NCBI RefSeq assembly: GCF_026239735.1
Contig: NZ_JAPIVT010000015.1
Coordinates: 62,001 to 126,000 of the forward strand
Origin: Pedobacter sp. MC2016-05
GTDB taxonomy: Bacteria > Bacteroidota > Bacteroidia > Sphingobacteriales > Sphingobacteriaceae
Length of the DNA stretch: 64,000 bases
Direction of reading: 5' to 3'
A program made the position numbers and the translations under genes. The notes under the pieces are model-generated. The model was not told where the DNA came from. It saw nothing but the letters and a program-made list of their open reading frames with translations, and ran no database searches. Positions 61,492 through 64,000 of this stretch are shown here, piece by piece. Positions within the stretch are counted from its first letter, which is position 1. Each line of letters begins with the position of its first letter.

Positions 61492-64000
61492 ATGAATAAA
61501 CTTTTTACTAAAACTAGTTCCATGTCTTGGCGTGGATCGAAAACTGTTGATGAAATCCCTAAGCATCTTCAGCATGATGAGCAGAAGTCTTTTTTAACCG
61601 TAGTAAGTCATCCCTTTTCATTTTATTTCACAATTTTACTTATCGGGCTATTTCTTTTGCCGACTGTTAGCCTGTTTGCGCAGCAGCCGGCACAACGCTT
61701 TGTAGTTAAAGGAAAAGTACTTGATGACGGAGATGGACAGCCTTTAGTGGGCACAACCATAAGCGATGGCGCTAGAAAGGTGTTGGGCGTAACAAACGAT
61801 AATGGAGATTTTTCGGTTACGCTTCAGAGTGCCGGAACCATTTCATTCAACATGGTTGGATACACGGTTGCAAGCAGAAATATTACTGGGAATTTGACTG
61901 GGATAACCATCAGGTTAAAATCATCAAACAGCCAATTAAATGAAGTGGTAGTAACCGCTCTCGGCATCAAGCGAGAAGAAAAATCACTAGGTTATGCGGT
62001 TTCGAAATTGGATAGCACTGCATTCACCAATGCGGTATCGAGCAACTGGACAGATGCCTTATCTGGTAAAGTTGCTGGTTTAAATTTGGTTAGAAATAGC
62101 GGTCCCGCCGGATCAAATAAAATAATTTTGCGTGGTGAAAATAATTTAACCGGTGACAACGAAGCGTTGATTGTAATCGATGGCGTGGTGGCAAGTAGCT
62201 CGGCTAGGCGTACTGGTGGGACAGGCGGTGGGGTGTACGGTACGTCAGGAGATATCATGCCGGCCGATTTTGGTAGTGGTTTAAACGATTTGAGTCCCGA
62301 TGATATCGAGAATGTAACTATCTTAAAAGGGCCTGCGGCATCGGCATTATATGGTCAACGTGGTGCAAATGGGGCAATTATTATTACGACCAAATCTGCA
62401 GGCCTAAACCGAAAGAAAGTTAATATTTCATTTACGTCAAATAGTGCATGGGAAGAAATAAACCGAAGTCCTGATAGACAAACACAATACGGGGCAGGTG
62501 TTGCCGGAAATTCATACTTTTCTTATTCTGCGAGTGCTGATGGTGCAAACACAAGTGCCACAAGTTCTACCTACGGGCCAGAGTTTGCTCCAGGTATGAT
62601 GTTTTTTCAGTACGACCCTGCGACCAAAAATCAAGGCTTAACCAGAACTCCTTGGGTGGCTGCGCCCGATCCTGTCGATGCATTTTTCAAAACAGGATTT
62701 GAATCATCCAACTCGTTCAGTATAGATGGTACTTTTAAAAAAGTCGGTTTGCGTTTATCAGCAAGTCATGGAAATAATGAGTGGATTGTACCCAATACCG
62801 GCTTAGATAGAACAACAGTGGCGTTAAATGCGACAACCAACATCACTAAAAAGTTAAATATTAATGCAAAAGTACAATACAGTAATCGCAATAGTGATAA
62901 TCTGCCTGCAACAGGATATGGTAATCAATCGTTAATGTATTGGTTTATGTTTGCGCAACCTAATGTGAATATAGATTGGTATAAAGACTACTGGGCACCA
63001 GGACAAATTTTTAGACAGTTTACGAACCTAACCACAACTTTTCCTGAAGGGCCTTATGCAATTTCAGAACAATATTTAAATGGGCAGAGACGCAATGGCT
63101 GGTTAGGAAATATTCAGGCTACCTATAAATTTACTGATGAGCTTAGTCTGATGTTAAGAGCATCTGGCGATTTAAATAATGATGTTCGCGAAACCCGCCG
63201 TCCTTGGGATGCTGCCGGGAATAAATTTGCACAGGGCTCGTTTCGTGTAGCCGACATCCGTTCGTATGAAATCAGTGCTGACTTTTTATTAAGATACAAT
63301 AAGAAGATCTCTAAAGATTTTCAAGTGACCGCTAGTGTAGGCGGTAGCCAAATGAGAAACCAATACAATAAATTAGAGAGAAGAGCCGATGGACTAATTA
63401 TTCCAAACATTTATGATTTAACAAACAATCAGAATCCAGTGGTATATGTTCCAGATACAGCGCAATTCAGACTGAACAGTTTTTATGCGCTAGCCTCTTT
63501 AAGCTTTAAGAATTATCTTTTCTTAGATATAACGGCCCGTCAAGATTGGAACAGTACTTTAGCTACAATCACCAGAACGGATAATGTTGGTTTTTTCTAT
63601 CCGTCAGCAAGTTTGGCTTTTATTGCCTCGGATTATTGGAAGCTGCCTAAGCTGGTAAGCTTTGCCAAGTTAAGAGCTTCAATTGCACAAGTAGGTAGTG
63701 GAAGCACTGTTCCCTACAGAACCGCCTATAATTATTTGTATGCCAGTGACGGAATTTATCCGGATAGTGCGACGAACAATCCCCGTGTATTGCCAAATCC
63801 TGATTTAAAACCGCTTATCACGACGACGGTTGAAGTGGGTATGGAAGTAAAACTATTTAATAATAGATTAAATTTTGATTTTGCTGCATACAGCGGAAAT
63901 ACTAAAAACCAAATACTCAATAGAATTATCGACAAATCTACAGGTTACAACTTGCAGGTTATAAATATAGGTAGGGTAGATAATAAAGGTATAGAGTTGG
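61492..64000 (+). CDS. SusC/RagA-family TonB-linked outer-membrane protein (3' end outside window)
   Basis: This is an outer-membrane importer that works with a SusD-like lipoprotein. About 836 codons are visible and the frame is open at the window end. A 40-residue polar N-terminal extension precedes the hydrophobic signal (about 41-62, ending LFAQQ). The carboxypeptidase-like domain follows (RFVVKGKVLDDGDGQPLVGT, about 69-150), then the plug with LNEVVVTALGIKREEKSLGY, VIDGVVASSS and ILKGPAASALYGQRGANGAI (typical SusC), then barrel strands. The substrate is unknown. The upstream repeats suggest phosphate control. Confidence 0.93.
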   Translation, partial: MNKLFTKTSSMSWRGSKTVDEIPKHLQHDEQKSFLTVVSHPFSFYFTILLIGLFLLPTVSLFAQQPAQRFVVKGKVLDDGDGQPLVGTTISDGARKVLGVTNDNGDFSVTLQSAGTISFNMVGYTVASRNITGNLTGITIRLKSSNSQLNEVVVTALGIKREEKSLGYAVSKLDSTAFTNAVSSNWTDALSGKVAGLNLVRNSGPAGSNKIILRGENNLTGDNEALIVIDGVVASSSARRTGGTGGGVYGTSGDIMPADFGSGLNDLSPDDIENVTILKGPAASALYGQRGANGAIIITTKSAGLNRKKVNISFTSNSAWEEINRSPDRQTQYGAGVAGNSYFSYSASADGANTSATSSTYGPEFAPGMMFFQYDPATKNQGLTRTPWVAAPDPVDAFFKTGFESSNSFSIDGTFKKVGLRLSASHGNNEWIVPNTGLDRTTVALNATTNITKKLNINAKVQYSNRNSDNLPATGYGNQSLMYWFMFAQPNVNIDWYKDYWAPGQIFRQFTNLTTTFPEGPYAISEQYLNGQRRNGWLGNIQATYKFTDELSLMLRASGDLNNDVRETRRPWDAAGNKFAQGSFRVADIRSYEISADFLLRYNKKISKDFQVTASVGGSQMRNQYNKLERRADGLIIPNIYDLTNNQNPVVYVPDTAQFRLNSFYALASLSFKNYLFLDITARQDWNSTLATITRTDNVGFFYPSASLAFIASDYWKLPKLVSFAKLRASIAQVGSGSTVPYRTAYNYLYASDGIYPDSATNNPRVLPNPDLKPLITTTVEVGMEVKLFNNRLNFDFAAYSGNTKNQILNRIIDKSTGYNLQVINIGRVDNKGIEL

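Noticed and set aside
1..64000. CRISPR array, rRNA, insertion sequence or prophage
   Set aside because: No regularly spaced repeats, rRNA segments, transposase genes or phage structural genes were found on either strand.

Overview
The window looks like chromosome from a Sphingobacteriaceae member of the Bacteroidota, most likely Pedobacter or a close relative. This is inferred from gene content and signals, not from a database search. The sequence is AT-rich. Promoters show the Bacteroidota pattern TTTG, about 20 bases, then TAnnTTTG. Shine-Dalgarno sites are weak. The proteins include a SusC/RagA-type receptor, a carboxypeptidase-regulatory-domain TonB receptor, futalosine-pathway menaquinone enzymes, a DUF4142 lipoprotein and a CTnDOT-like integrase.

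Bases 1-6101 are the right end of an integrated mobile element. It holds a relaxase cut by the window edge, a membrane-anchored partner, two accessory genes of unknown or defence-like type (one with a HEPN domain), an XRE regulator, an ORF6N-domain gene and a tyrosine integrase. The integrase lies beside the 3' end of a tRNA-Lys(TTT) gene, the probable attachment site. Its left end is outside the window.

Bases 6200-24200 are mostly housekeeping genes: an FHS-type sugar permease, a MATE exporter, a thioesterase, rpsO and pnp, rpe, a TonB receptor, a Bcr/CflA exporter, a queuosine-precursor transporter, and a methionine cluster (metY, metX, hom) read leftwards behind a SAM-I riboswitch. Two decayed genes and several dispersed palindromic repeats fill the gaps.

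Bases 24200-35650 hold a secreted unknown, a second trans-sulfuration enzyme, a lipoprotein, the menaquinone genes mqnE and mqnA with a histidine phosphatase between them, a ribosome hibernation factor, mutS, a small phosphatase-like protein overlapping an NlpC/P60 lipoprotein, and two thioredoxin-fold proteins.

Bases 35770-47440 form a redox and aldehyde region. It has two tandem SDR enzymes under an AraC-type regulator, and a TetR regulator with two mirror-image operators next to an SDR gene broken by one stop codon. It continues with DUF2798, a FabF-type synthase, an exported PaoABC-type molybdenum aldehyde dehydrogenase and a zinc alcohol dehydrogenase.

Bases 47550-61000 hold a subtilisin-like peptidase, small stress genes, a lysine/alanine-rich histone-like protein, and a polyphosphate and pentose-phosphate locus. 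There ppk1 and ppx converge on ppgK-like, gnd, zwf and pgl, so stored polyphosphate could phosphorylate glucose at the entry to the oxidative pentose phosphate route. The window ends in a SusC-like receptor gene preceded by three 11-base direct repeats that resemble a Pho box. Most of the window is ordinary. The best leads are the polyphosphate locus with its possible Pho control, the paired TetR operators beside the interrupted SDR, and the integrase without its usual first arginine.
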